DNA of 5,860 bases from Candidatus Woykebacteria bacterium GWB1_45_5 (GCA_001816645.1 MHCO01000014.1:33712-39571), one strand, 5' to 3'; positions 1 to 4,516 are shown, numbered from the stretch's first letter. Notes: a model not told the origin generated them from the sequence alone. Numbers and translations are program-made.

Positions 1-142
1 ACCAAGCGCCGAGCAAAACCACTATACCGATCGCGACCTGGATTTGGAAATTTTTGTGATAAGAAAGGGCGTGAATAAGCCCGGTAAAAGCAATTTTAAA
101 GCTTTCTAAGCGACTACGACTATGACTTCCCTCGGTGTCCAT
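1..142 (-). CDS. dgkA: Prokaryotic diacylglycerol kinase / undecaprenol kinase, N-terminal part, cut by the window edge
   Basis: The first 47 codons are visible, from an ATG at 142 to the left edge. The protein has a short polar start (residues 1-11), then a segment 'SFKIAFTGLIHAL', a polar turn with 'HKNFQIQ', and the start of a hydrophobic helix 'VAIGIVVLLGAW'. That order (amphipathic helix with F-x-x-A-x-x-G, then N-F/L-R/Q-I-x, then TM1) is the known start of the small integral-membrane DgkA family. The family phosphorylates diacylglycerol in Proteobacteria and undecaprenol in Gram-positive-type bacteria; which applies here cannot be told. The catalytic residues lie outside the window. 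The gene sits 39 bases downstream of tRNA-Phe on the same strand and has its own -10 box 6 bases before the ATG, so a leaderless transcript is likely. No Shine-Dalgarno is seen. The family call rests on N-terminal pattern only. Confidence 0.7.
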   Translation of the reverse strand, partial: MDTEGSHSRSRLESFKIAFTGLIHALSYHKNFQIQVAIGIVVLLGAW

Positions 143-148
143 TAGATT

Positions 149-163
149 AATATAGCTCGCCAG
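149..163 (-). promoter_or_regulatory. Promoter -10 region of the dgkA-like gene
   Basis: On the minus strand TATATT (154-149) is followed by 6 bases and the ATG at 142, which would put transcription start at or next to the start codon. No good -35 is seen at 16-18 bases. Directly upstream of the -10 is CTGGCGAG (163-156), a motif that recurs beside the -10 at 5709-5714. Confidence 0.45.
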
Positions 164-181
164 CCAAAGTTTAGTGAAGGT

Positions 182-256
182 TGGTGCCGAGGGGCGGAAT
201 CGAACCGCCGACGCCGGCTTTTTCAGAGCCGCGCTCTACCACTGAGCTACCTCGGC
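182..256 (-). tRNA. tRNA-Phe(GAA)
   Basis: A full cloverleaf is present: acceptor GCCGAGG/CCTCGGC, D stem GCTC/GAGC, anticodon stem CGGCT/AGCCG with loop CTGAAAA (anticodon GAA), T stem GGCGG/CCGCC with TTCGATT, discriminator A and encoded CCA (184-182). It is the last tRNA of the minus-strand Leu-Leu-Val-Phe cluster and is followed by the dgkA-like gene. Confidence 0.97.
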
Positions 257-310
257 ACGCTGCAATACTGGTGGACGGTACAGGACTTGAACCTGTGACC
301 TCCTCGGTGT

Positions 311-362
311 AGGATGCTTCATAGCCTTCGAATTTTCAATTCTCCAGCTATTCTCGCATCCT
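311..362. repeat. Imperfect palindrome (AGGATGC...GCATCCT) inside the split tRNA-Val
   Basis: The arms are AGGATGC (311-317) and GCATCCT (356-362), with inner arms ATAGC (321-325) and GCTAT (347-351) and a central GAATT/AATTC hairpin. One end abuts the tRNA-Val 3' half exactly. The nested design resembles the hairpin at 732-794 (AGGAT...ATCCT outside, TAGC/GCTA inside), also next to a tRNA fragment. It could be a small mobile palindrome or a processing structure. Confidence 0.5.
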
Positions 363-372
363 GCGAAAATTC

Positions 373-450
373 TGGTGGGCTCGAGAGGATTTGAACCTCT
401 GGCCTCCTCGGTGTAAACGAGGCGCTCTGGACCAACTGAGCTACGAGCCC
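373..450 (-). tRNA. tRNA-Val(TAC), complete, nested inside the split tRNA-Val
   Basis: A complete cloverleaf is present: acceptor GGGCTCG/CGAGCCC, D stem GCTC/GAGC, anticodon stem CCTCG/CGAGG with loop TTTACAC (anticodon TAC), T stem AGAGG/CCTCT with TTCAAAT, discriminator A and encoded CCA (375-373). The anticodon arm is identical to that of the surrounding split tRNA, but acceptor and T stems differ, so the two are paralogues rather than a simple duplication. The flanks GAGAATTC (459-452) and GAATTTTC (372-365) can pair in RNA and would bracket this tRNA on a stem. Confidence 0.97.
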
Positions 451-502
451 GGAATTCTCTAAAACGAGGCGCTCTGGGCCAACTGAGCTAACCGTCCAAA
501 TA

Positions 503-589
503 TGGTGCGGACGAGAGGACTTGAACCTCCACAGGATTGCTCCCACAGCCTCCTCAAGGCTGCGCGTCTACCAGTTCCGCCACGTCCGC
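503..589 (-). tRNA. tRNA-Leu(GAG)
   Basis: A class II tRNA is visible: acceptor GCGGACG/CGTCCGC, anticodon stem CAGCC/GGCTG with loop TTGAGGA (anticodon GAG), a long variable arm, T arm GAGG-TTCAAGT-CCTC, discriminator A and encoded CCA (505-503). It lies 5 bases upstream of the 5' half of the split tRNA-Val. Confidence 0.97.
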
Positions 590-596
590 ATGGTTT

Positions 597-624
597 ACCA
601 CCCGAAGCTTCAGCGTAGGGTGGT
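597..624. repeat. Palindrome overlapping the 3' end of tRNA-Leu(TAA)
   Basis: ACCACCC (597-603) and GGGTGGT (618-624) pair perfectly around a 14-base loop that contains the palindrome GAAGCTTC (604-611). The right arm includes the discriminator and CCA of tRNA-Leu(TAA), so in the precursor the CCA end would be base-paired. No T-tract follows, so it is not a standard terminator. It may be a processing structure or one copy of a small palindromic repeat. Confidence 0.5.
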
Positions 625-711
625 GCCGGGAGCGGGGATCGAACCCGCACGTCCGATTTAACGGACATTGGATTTTAAGTCCAACGCGTCTTCCAATTCC
701 GCCACCCCGGC
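621..711 (-). tRNA. tRNA-Leu(TAA)
   Basis: A class II tRNA is visible: acceptor GCCGGGG/TCCCGGC with one G-T pair at the last position, anticodon stem TTGGA/TCCAA with loop CTTAAAA (anticodon TAA), variable arm TGTCCG/CGGACG, T stem GCGGG/CCCGC with TTCGATC, discriminator A and encoded CCA (623-621). It is the first complete tRNA of the cluster. Its first 16 bases are repeated exactly upstream at 795-810. Confidence 0.97.
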
Positions 712-731
712 GAGTGAAACGAGCCGCGGTA

Positions 732-794
732 AGGATAAGGAAGCGCAGTAGCTGGCTCCAGTTTTAATCGGAGGCATAAGCTACGAGCTATCCT
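732..794. repeat. Nested hairpin between the tRNA-Leu 5' fragment and tRNA-Leu(TAA)
   Basis: The outer arms are AGGATA (732-737) and TATCCT (789-794), the middle arms GTAGCT (748-753) and AGCTAC (779-784), and the inner arms CTCC (756-759) and GGAG (770-773). The right end abuts the tRNA-Leu 5' fragment exactly. In layout it resembles the palindrome at 311-362. It would lie in the leader of the tRNA transcript. Function is unknown. Confidence 0.5.
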
Positions 795-810
795 ATTCCG
801 CCACCCCGGC
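795..810 (-). repeat. Duplicate of the first 16 bases of tRNA-Leu(TAA)
   Basis: The sequence is identical to the 5' end of tRNA-Leu(TAA) at 696-711 (acceptor strand GCCGGGG, TG, and the start of the D arm) and lies 99 bases upstream of it. After the 16th base the two copies diverge. This is a tRNA fragment with no matching 3' part of its own, so it is not a functional tRNA. It would be within about 10 bases of the predicted transcript start. Confidence 0.75.
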
Positions 811-824
811 TAAACAACAAGAGA

Positions 825-853
825 ATTGTATCAAAAACAGTCTTCAACTTCCA
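825..853 (-). promoter_or_regulatory. Promoter of the Leu-Leu-Val-Phe tRNA cluster
   Basis: On the minus strand TACAAT (830-825) is preceded by TGA, giving an extended -10 (TGnTACAAT). A weak -35, TGGAAG (853-848), lies at 17 bases. Predicted start is near 818, just before the tRNA-Leu fragment. This is the only good promoter upstream of the cluster and it is divergent from that of yidC. Confidence 0.5.
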
Positions 854-854
854 G

Positions 855-883
855 TTGTTTTGATCAACTAACTTCGCTATCAT
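855..883 (+). promoter_or_regulatory. Promoter of yidC
   Basis: TTGTTT (855-860), a 17-base spacer and TATCAT (878-883) are followed by 7 bases and the ATG at 891. Start of transcription would fall at or next to the ATG, so the mRNA is probably leaderless. The purines GAGGG touch the ATG directly and are too close to act as a Shine-Dalgarno. Confidence 0.5.
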
Positions 884-890
884 AAGAGGG

Positions 891-1604
891 ATGTTTGATT
901 TATTCCACTCCCTTTGGCTTGAGGGTCTCTATAAACCAATTTATAACCTGGTGATTTTTACTTACAACCTCACGCCAGGGCCGAGCTTTGGGTTGACTAT
1001 CATCGGCTTGGCAATTTTTATTCGTTTCCTTTTCCTTTACTTCACTCTCTTGGGTTACAAACACGACGAACAATTAACTGAAGTAAAACCGCAAATTGAA
1101 AAAATCGAAGAAGATAAATCTTTGAGCAGTCGAGAAAAAATCTCCAAAGTATCTGCAATTACAAAACCTTTCGGTATCAATCCCTTTTTGGTTTCCGTGC
1201 CTTTATTTGCCCAGATTATATTCTTGGGGGTCCTTTACCAGATTATTCAAGGTGGAATTTACAGCCCGGGGTATCATAGCCTCTACACATTTGTAAAATT
1301 TACTGGGCCACTAAATACACATTTTTTCGGTTTTGATTTAGCTCACCGAAATCTTACCCTTTCGGCGGCGGCTGCATTCTTTTTATTCCTCGAGCGTGTC
1401 TGGGAATATAATCGTCGAAAAAAAATCGCCGAAAATTTTTCTCAAAAATGGGACCCATTGATTTGGCCGGCAGGGACCTTTATAATTTTATCAGTACTAC
1501 CGAGCGCCAAAGCGATTTTTGTCATGACTTCGGTTGCGTTCTCGTTTACAATTAATACGATCGTTCAAATTTCTAGCCCGAAGCAGCCGGTAGCAAAGGC
1601 GTAA
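891..1604 (+). CDS. yidC: YidC/Oxa1-family membrane protein insertase
   Basis: This 237-residue membrane protein belongs to the YidC/Oxa1/Alb3 insertase family, which moves proteins into the inner membrane alone or with SecYEG. The first long membrane helix (about 33-55) carries R45, matching the conserved arginine of the hydrophilic groove. A charged helical hairpin follows (about 57-92, rich in K/E), then the family segment 'INPFLVSVPLFAQIIFLGVLY' (97-117, NP and Q retained). Further on are 'FFGFDL' (145-150) and more membrane helices (about 154-170 and 191-226). There is no long periplasmic domain and no clear cleaved signal or lipobox, so it is a short form. The start is the first ATG after a -10 box 7 bases upstream. 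It is usually next to rnpA/rpmH; here it is divergent from a tRNA cluster. It is followed after 5 bases by the SPFH gene, probably co-transcribed. Confidence 0.92.
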   Translation: MFDLFHSLWLEGLYKPIYNLVIFTYNLTPGPSFGLTIIGLAIFIRFLFLYFTLLGYKHDEQLTEVKPQIEKIEEDKSLSSREKISKVSAITKPFGINPFLVSVPLFAQIIFLGVLYQIIQGGIYSPGYHSLYTFVKFTGPLNTHFFGFDLAHRNLTLSAAAAFFLFLERVWEYNRRKKIAENFSQKWDPLIWPAGTFIILSVLPSAKAIFVMTSVAFSFTINTIVQISSPKQPVAKA

Positions 1605-1609
1605 TTTGT

Positions 1610-2179
1610 ATGGCATCTTTTGATCAATTAGTTATTTCTTTTCTGGCTGAAGAAGTCGCAGGTGGCTTTTTTGCTGATGTTCCGCCAGGGCATGTTGCTA
1701 CCGTTTACGACCGAGGCCGCGGTGTGCTCAAACAGACTTGGGGGCCGGGCCTTCATTTCAAACTTCCTTTTTGGCAGAAAGCAAAAATTTTCAATGCCCA
1801 AACTTTGGAATACACAATTCGGGAAGATTTTAATACAGAAAATAACAAAGAGATGCTTGGCGATGATCCAATTACCGCAATTACCGCCGATAATACCAGC
1901 GTTCAAATTAAAGGAACGATTTTAGTAAGAATCAACAAAGAAAACGTTGTTTCACTCTGGGAAAACATTGGCGAAAATTTCGTGTCCAAAATTGTCCGCC
2001 CGGTTTCCCGAAGTCGAGTGAGAGGCGTAATCTCCCAAGTTACATTCAATCAAATAAATACCCACCGTCACGTTATCGAAGCTAAAATGAAAGAAGTGTT
2101 GGAAGCCGAATTTGCCCCCAAAGGCTTAATCGTTGAAAATGTCCTCCTTTCTGATGTAACCACCACACCTCAATCATAA
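1610..2179 (+). CDS. Short SPFH/prohibitin-domain (band 7) protein
   Basis: The protein is 189 residues and is nearly all PHB domain: 'PPGHVATVYDRGRGV' (25-39), 'GPGLHFKLPFWQ' (45-56), 'ITADNTSVQIKGTILVRIN' (91-109), and 'FAPKGLIVENVLLSDV' (168-183), the usual end of the domain. SPFH proteins form ring or cage assemblies at membranes and act as scaffolds, often for membrane proteases. Two family features are missing. The N-terminus (1-24) has no convincing membrane helix, and the C-terminal coiled coil ('...AIExKQxAEQ...') is absent because the frame stops six residues after the domain. Neither other frame just downstream encodes the missing part. The gene is therefore either a natural minimal form or truncated. 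It starts 5 bases after the yidC stop with no Shine-Dalgarno, which suggests coupled translation and a role with YidC in membrane quality control. Confidence 0.82.
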   Translation: MASFDQLVISFLAEEVAGGFFADVPPGHVATVYDRGRGVLKQTWGPGLHFKLPFWQKAKIFNAQTLEYTIREDFNTENNKEMLGDDPITAITADNTSVQIKGTILVRINKENVVSLWENIGENFVSKIVRPVSRSRVRGVISQVTFNQINTHRHVIEAKMKEVLEAEFAPKGLIVENVLLSDVTTTPQS

Positions 2180-2189
2180 TCTCAGATCC

Positions 2190-2271
2190 AGCCAAAACTG
2201 GCTTAGTAAATAAAATCGCGCAGACTTTAGTGTAGATTAAATTTACATTCATTGTGGGCGTTTACTAAGGC
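2190..2271. repeat. Inverted repeats downstream of the SPFH gene
   Basis: AGCCA-AAAC-TGGCT forms a small stem (2190-2203). TTAGTAAA (2203-2210) pairs with TTTACTAA (2261-2268), enclosing a weaker TGTAGA/TTTACA hairpin (2231-2247). None has a T-tract, so this is at best a weak or bidirectional terminator for the yidC unit. Confidence 0.25.
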
Positions 2272-2426
2272 TTTTAGAAGTATTTGTTGCGGTGTCTGGG
2301 GAGGCCGATGGGCAGAACTTCAAAGCTATTCTGGCCGCCCTCGAGGCATTGTACCAAGTTTTTTCGGGAGATAAAAGATGGGTAATTGTAGTTCCTACTA
2401 TTTTAATTAGGACTTACAAAGGTTGA
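2241..2426 (+). pseudogene. Possible broken reading frame upstream of the nuclease gene
   Basis: The frame is open from 2241 to a TGA at 2424-2426 and reads protein-like from 2277 onward, with an amphipathic segment 'FKAILAALEALYQVF' and a strand-like 'KRWVIVVPTILI'. It has no ATG; the in-frame alternatives are GTG at 2292 and TTG at 2349. Just before it stops, the frame of the nuclease gene is already open (from 2407) and also reads protein-like ('KVDIDEYKFKWYPSV') up to the GTG at 2464. One reading is that a longer gene was broken by a frameshift between 2407 and 2424; another is chance. The tRNA-His-like 16-mer at 2297-2312 lies inside this frame. I do not recognise the sequence. Confidence 0.25.
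2297..2312 (-). repeat. Candidate distal attachment site: copy of the tRNA-His 3' end
   Basis: Sixteen bases are identical to 5454-5469 and in the same orientation. On the minus strand they read as the end of the tRNA-His T arm, the 3' acceptor strand, discriminator C and CCA. The match begins exactly at the terminal A of CCA and the following bases differ. A tRNA 3'-end direct repeat is the classic footprint of integration into a tRNA gene. Confidence 0.65.
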
Positions 2427-2428
2427 TA

Positions 2429-2457
2429 TTGACGAGTATAAGTTTAAGTGGTATCCT
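2429..2457 (+). promoter_or_regulatory. Promoter of the island operon
   Basis: TTGACG (2429-2434), a 17-base spacer and TATCCT (2452-2457) are followed by 6 bases and the GTG start at 2464, again a leaderless arrangement. The -35 is good and the -10 moderate. The call conflicts with the alternative that the gene once extended further upstream. Confidence 0.4.
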
Positions 2458-2463
2458 TCAGTT

Positions 2464-3351
2464 GTGGAAAAAGAAGAGGTAATAGAAAAACTTAAAATCA
2501 TTCAATCCCGACTGAAAAAAGATCAGCCGTATATCACTTCAAAAATCGTTCAATCTTCTACAGAGTTGAGCCCATACTGGATCACTAAACGATTTAGGAC
2601 AATCGGAAGGGCTTTACGAGCAGCAGGTTTACCGTCCTCTCATTTAGCAGCCAGTATAGGTGCTACTAAAGAAGAACTTTTAAATTATTTAAAAGAATTA
2701 CGGGATAAGTTAGGGCATCCACCAAGAGCTGCCGATTTTGATGAGGACGAGGAAATTTATAAAAAATATTCCAATCATAAATTTTCTTGGAAGATTTATA
2801 GCTTAAGATTTGGTGGCCTTAAGCAAGCTAATAAACTGGTGGAAATGAGCGATTTAAAAGATAGAAAAGAAATTAAAACAGTTGAAACAGAAAAGGAAGA
2901 AGAAGTTATAGACGATAAGAAAAGATTTTGGGGAAGGGCTGCTGAATATCAGGCACTAGCAGAGTTATTGTATCGTGGATTTCAAGGACACGAAATCCCA
3001 GTTGACCAAGGGCTAGATGTTTTTGCGGAAAAGAATAATAAACTTTATCATTTTCAAGTCAAACATAAAGTTTTAAGTGATGGGAGACCAATAAGTCTCA
3101 CCAAAAGTACATTCGAAAAAACGGGAGGCGGAGATGTTTATTATATTTTCGTACTTCTATCAGAGGATAAAAGAGAATTCTTAGTTATACCTTATCATTT
3201 CGTGGATCATTGGATAAGAGATGGAGTAGCAATAGATAGTGGCAAAGATTATTTATTTTACATACAAAAAAGAGACGGGAAATATAAATTTAAGGACGTG
3301 GATGATGTGAATTTAAATTCTTTTCTTGATGGCTGGAGGTATATTAAATAA
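2464..3351 (+). CDS. Nuclease: homing-endonuclease-associated repeats fused to a PD-(D/E)XK domain
   Basis: The protein has 295 residues. Residues 1-57 and 68-127 look like two homing-endonuclease-associated (HNH-type) repeats, small DNA-binding helical units. The second is clearer: 'LKELRDKLGHPP...DFD' then 'YSLRFGGLKQANKL'; the first ends 'RFRTIGRALRAAGL'. A charged linker (130-153) leads to a PD-(D/E)XK fold nuclease. Its signature is E161 in the first helix ('GRAAEYQALAELLYRG'), D185 in 'QGLDVF' and Q198-x-K200 in 'FQVK', which would bind metal and cut DNA. This D...QxK variant also occurs in Mrr-type enzymes and homing enzymes such as I-Ssp6803I. It is the first gene of a four-gene operon, 3 bases before the next. 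The GTG start is chosen because no other start codon lies in frame back to the stop at 2404. It could be a restriction-type defence nuclease or a free-standing homing enzyme. Confidence 0.82.
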   Translation: MEKEEVIEKLKIIQSRLKKDQPYITSKIVQSSTELSPYWITKRFRTIGRALRAAGLPSSHLAASIGATKEELLNYLKELRDKLGHPPRAADFDEDEEIYKKYSNHKFSWKIYSLRFGGLKQANKLVEMSDLKDRKEIKTVETEKEEEVIDDKKRFWGRAAEYQALAELLYRGFQGHEIPVDQGLDVFAEKNNKLYHFQVKHKVLSDGRPISLTKSTFEKTGGGDVYYIFVLLSEDKREFLVIPYHFVDHWIRDGVAIDSGKDYLFYIQKRDGKYKFKDVDDVNLNSFLDGWRYIK

Positions 3352-3354
3352 AAA

Positions 3355-3555
3355 ATGAAAGAACTTATTGCAATCGTAGCAGTTATCGCAGTTATTGGTT
3401 TAATAGGCTATGTTATTTTACGCGGTAATGCGAGCAGACAATGCGAAAAGGAAGCTGCTTATTCTGCCACAGCAAATCCAAGTAATTCTGTTAGAAAAGA
3501 ATTAAATCTTTATAAAGGCTATTACGATTTGTGTATGCAGCAGAAGGGTTTTTAA
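3355..3555 (+). CDS. Small membrane-anchored protein with two cysteines, function unknown
   Basis: The protein has 66 residues. Residues 4-22 form a strong hydrophobic helix ('LIAIVAVIAVIGLIGYVIL'), preceded by a lysine at position 2, consistent with an uncleaved N-terminal anchor or a signal peptide. The remaining 44 residues are polar and presumably lie outside the membrane. They contain C30 and C60 spaced to close a helical hairpin by a disulfide, with 'NPSNSVRKEL' between and 'YYDLCMQQKGF' at the end. I do not recognise the family. The gene sits 3 bases after the nuclease and 3 bases before the next gene. A GGAGG at 3335-3339 is 15 bases from the ATG, too far for a normal Shine-Dalgarno. 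A TATATT at 3340-3345 could be an internal -10, but it lacks a -35. Confidence 0.72.
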   Translation: MKELIAIVAVIAVIGLIGYVILRGNASRQCEKEAAYSATANPSNSVRKELNLYKGYYDLCMQQKGF

Positions 3556-3558
3556 TTT

Positions 3559-3939
3559 ATGTTGTTTTGGAATAAAAATAAGTATAAATCTACAGCTATT
3601 GAAGGTTTCCAGTATTTTAAAATTAACCAAGCCATTACTGAAGGTGAATTGCCTAAGGATTTTCCGAATGACCTTAAAGACGGTTTAATTTCTCACGATA
3701 TTCAAAAAGTAATCGTAGGACTTAGAAAACGAAGGCATCCAAATATACAAGTTTATAATGATGTTGATTTCGTAAATGAAATGCTACTAAGTAAAAAAAT
3801 GGAACCGAAAGAATTTTGCTTTAGCTTAATAATTCTTGAAAATGGATCTGCTGACCCCCTCAGTTCGGAGGAATCGGATAAATTGATTGCTGAAGTTAAT
3901 AAGGCAGTTGATGAGGTATATAAAGAAGTATTTGGCTAA
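3559..3939 (+). CDS. Soluble hypothetical protein of the island operon
   Basis: The protein has 126 residues with no membrane segment and no motif I recognise. It looks alpha/beta: a basic start (1-10, 'WNKNKYK'), predicted strands around 17-22 and 51-53, a basic patch 'GLRKRRHPNIQVY' (54-66), a strand 'FCFSLIIL' (86-93), and an acidic amphipathic C-terminal helix (104-125). It lies between two membrane-protein genes, 3 bases after one and 5 before the other, so it is probably a cytoplasmic partner of the nuclease or of the membrane proteins. The purine stretch AGAAGGG ends 10 bases before the ATG and may serve as a weak Shine-Dalgarno, the only plausible one in the operon. Confidence 0.72.
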   Translation: MLFWNKNKYKSTAIEGFQYFKINQAITEGELPKDFPNDLKDGLISHDIQKVIVGLRKRRHPNIQVYNDVDFVNEMLLSKKMEPKEFCFSLIILENGSADPLSSEESDKLIAEVNKAVDEVYKEVFG

Positions 3940-3944
3940 ATAAA

Positions 3945-4424
3945 ATGAAAGAAGAAAAAAGAAGTGTTTGGGGAAATTTAATCGTTGCTTTAGCTCTTAC
4001 CCTTCCTGTGCTTTTCGTTGGTCTAATTCTATTTACGATAGTTGGTGCAATAGATGACGCAATTACTTCGGCTCAAGTAGGCGGTTACTTTTGGCTGTTT
4101 CTTATACCTGCTTTTATTTTATCCCTTATTTATGCCTTTGTAGAGCAAAAATACAAGATTGATAGAGAAAGGGAAAAAACAGTTGATGGACTCCTTCTCT
4201 ACTGGCAAGACAGTCTCGCAAAGGAGAATAAACCTGACCCATCAGAAAAGGAACTAGAAACGGTAAGGGGTATGTTACTCGAGCGTCTTAAAGTCTGGGC
4301 CTGGTTCAAGCCAGAATTGTGGAATAAGTATTACTCTGGTGAAAAATACTCAAAATCTCTTTTTGGTATGATAGATAATTTTATTCCTTACTGGGAAAAC
4401 GCAAGAAAAAGTCGGGGTTATTAA
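3945..4424 (+). CDS. Two-TM membrane protein with a cytoplasmic C-terminal domain, function unknown
   Basis: The protein has 159 residues. Two membrane helices are clear: about 10-35 ('NLIVALALTLPVLFVGLILF') and about 48-67 ('YFWLFLIPAFILSLIYAFVE'), joined by a short loop with two aspartates. The basic N-terminus ('MKEEKR') and the charged stretch after TM2 ('QKYKIDRERE') place both ends in the cytoplasm. The C-terminal 90 residues are helical and tryptophan-rich (W87, W118, W120, W126, W150). No known family comes to mind. It is the last gene of the operon and is followed by a terminator. A two-TM protein encoded with a nuclease recalls membrane effectors in defence operons, but that is only an analogy. 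Confidence 0.72.
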   Translation: MKEEKRSVWGNLIVALALTLPVLFVGLILFTIVGAIDDAITSAQVGGYFWLFLIPAFILSLIYAFVEQKYKIDREREKTVDGLLLYWQDSLAKENKPDPSEKELETVRGMLLERLKVWAWFKPELWNKYYSGEKYSKSLFGMIDNFIPYWENARKSRGY

Positions 4425-4429
4425 CAAAC

Positions 4430-4483
4430 ACCGCCATAACCGAGAACTCCTGATAGAAAACCGGCTACGGCGGTTTTATTATT
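4430..4483 (+). terminator. Rho-independent terminator of the island operon
   Basis: AAAACCG (4457-4463) and CGGTTTT (4471-4477) form a 7-bp stem with a 7-base loop, followed by a T-rich tail to 4483. A larger stem is possible between 4430-4442 and 4462-4474. It has two A-C mismatches in the plus-strand RNA that become G-U pairs in the minus-strand RNA, so it may also act on minus-strand transcription. Confidence 0.7.
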
Positions 4484-4516
4484 CTATCTACAGCGGCTGT
4501 TTTGTCAATTAAATTG

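Larger units (their letters stand above)
269..497 (-). tRNA. Split tRNA-Val(TAC): two halves separated by a 151-base insert that contains another tRNA
   Basis: The 5' half is 497 to 462/463: acceptor GGACGGT, T8 A9, D stem GCTC/GAGC, 5' anticodon strand CCTCG and TTT. The 3' half is 311/310 to 269: loop TACAC, 3' anticodon strand CGAGG, T arm ACAGG/CCTGT, acceptor ACCGTCC, discriminator A and encoded CCA. Joining the halves gives a perfect tRNA with anticodon loop TTTACAC (Val, TAC); acceptor, D, anticodon and T stems all pair without mismatch. The junction is between positions 33/34 or 34/35, ambiguous by one T. The insert holds a complete tRNA-Val(TAC) at 373-450 and a hairpin at 311-362. 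Perfect pairing between halves that lie about 150 bases apart suggests either that they are still used (spliced or joined in trans) or that the insertion is recent. A non-functional remnant or an assembly error cannot be excluded. Confidence 0.75.

Noticed and set aside
312..462. Group I intron in tRNA-Val
   Set aside because: Apart from the inner tRNA only about 73 bases remain, too short for the catalytic core, and the insert does not end in G at the only possible junctions.
305..466. Archaeal-type bulge-helix-bulge splice site in tRNA-Val
   Set aside because: Only a 3-bp UAG/CUA pairing with a symmetric 3x3 loop can be drawn next to the anticodon stem; the two bulges around a 4-bp helix are not there.
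319..767. Reading frames of about 70-76 codons across the tRNA cluster on both strands
   Set aside because: They are fully explained by the tRNA genes and their spacers; the predicted peptides are translated tRNA sequence.
884..893. GAGGG before yidC as a Shine-Dalgarno
   Set aside because: It touches the ATG directly, leaving no spacing for ribosome binding.
1628..1925. Other-frame readings inside the SPFH gene on both strands
   Set aside because: They overlap a well-supported domain in another frame and have no recognisable protein pattern.
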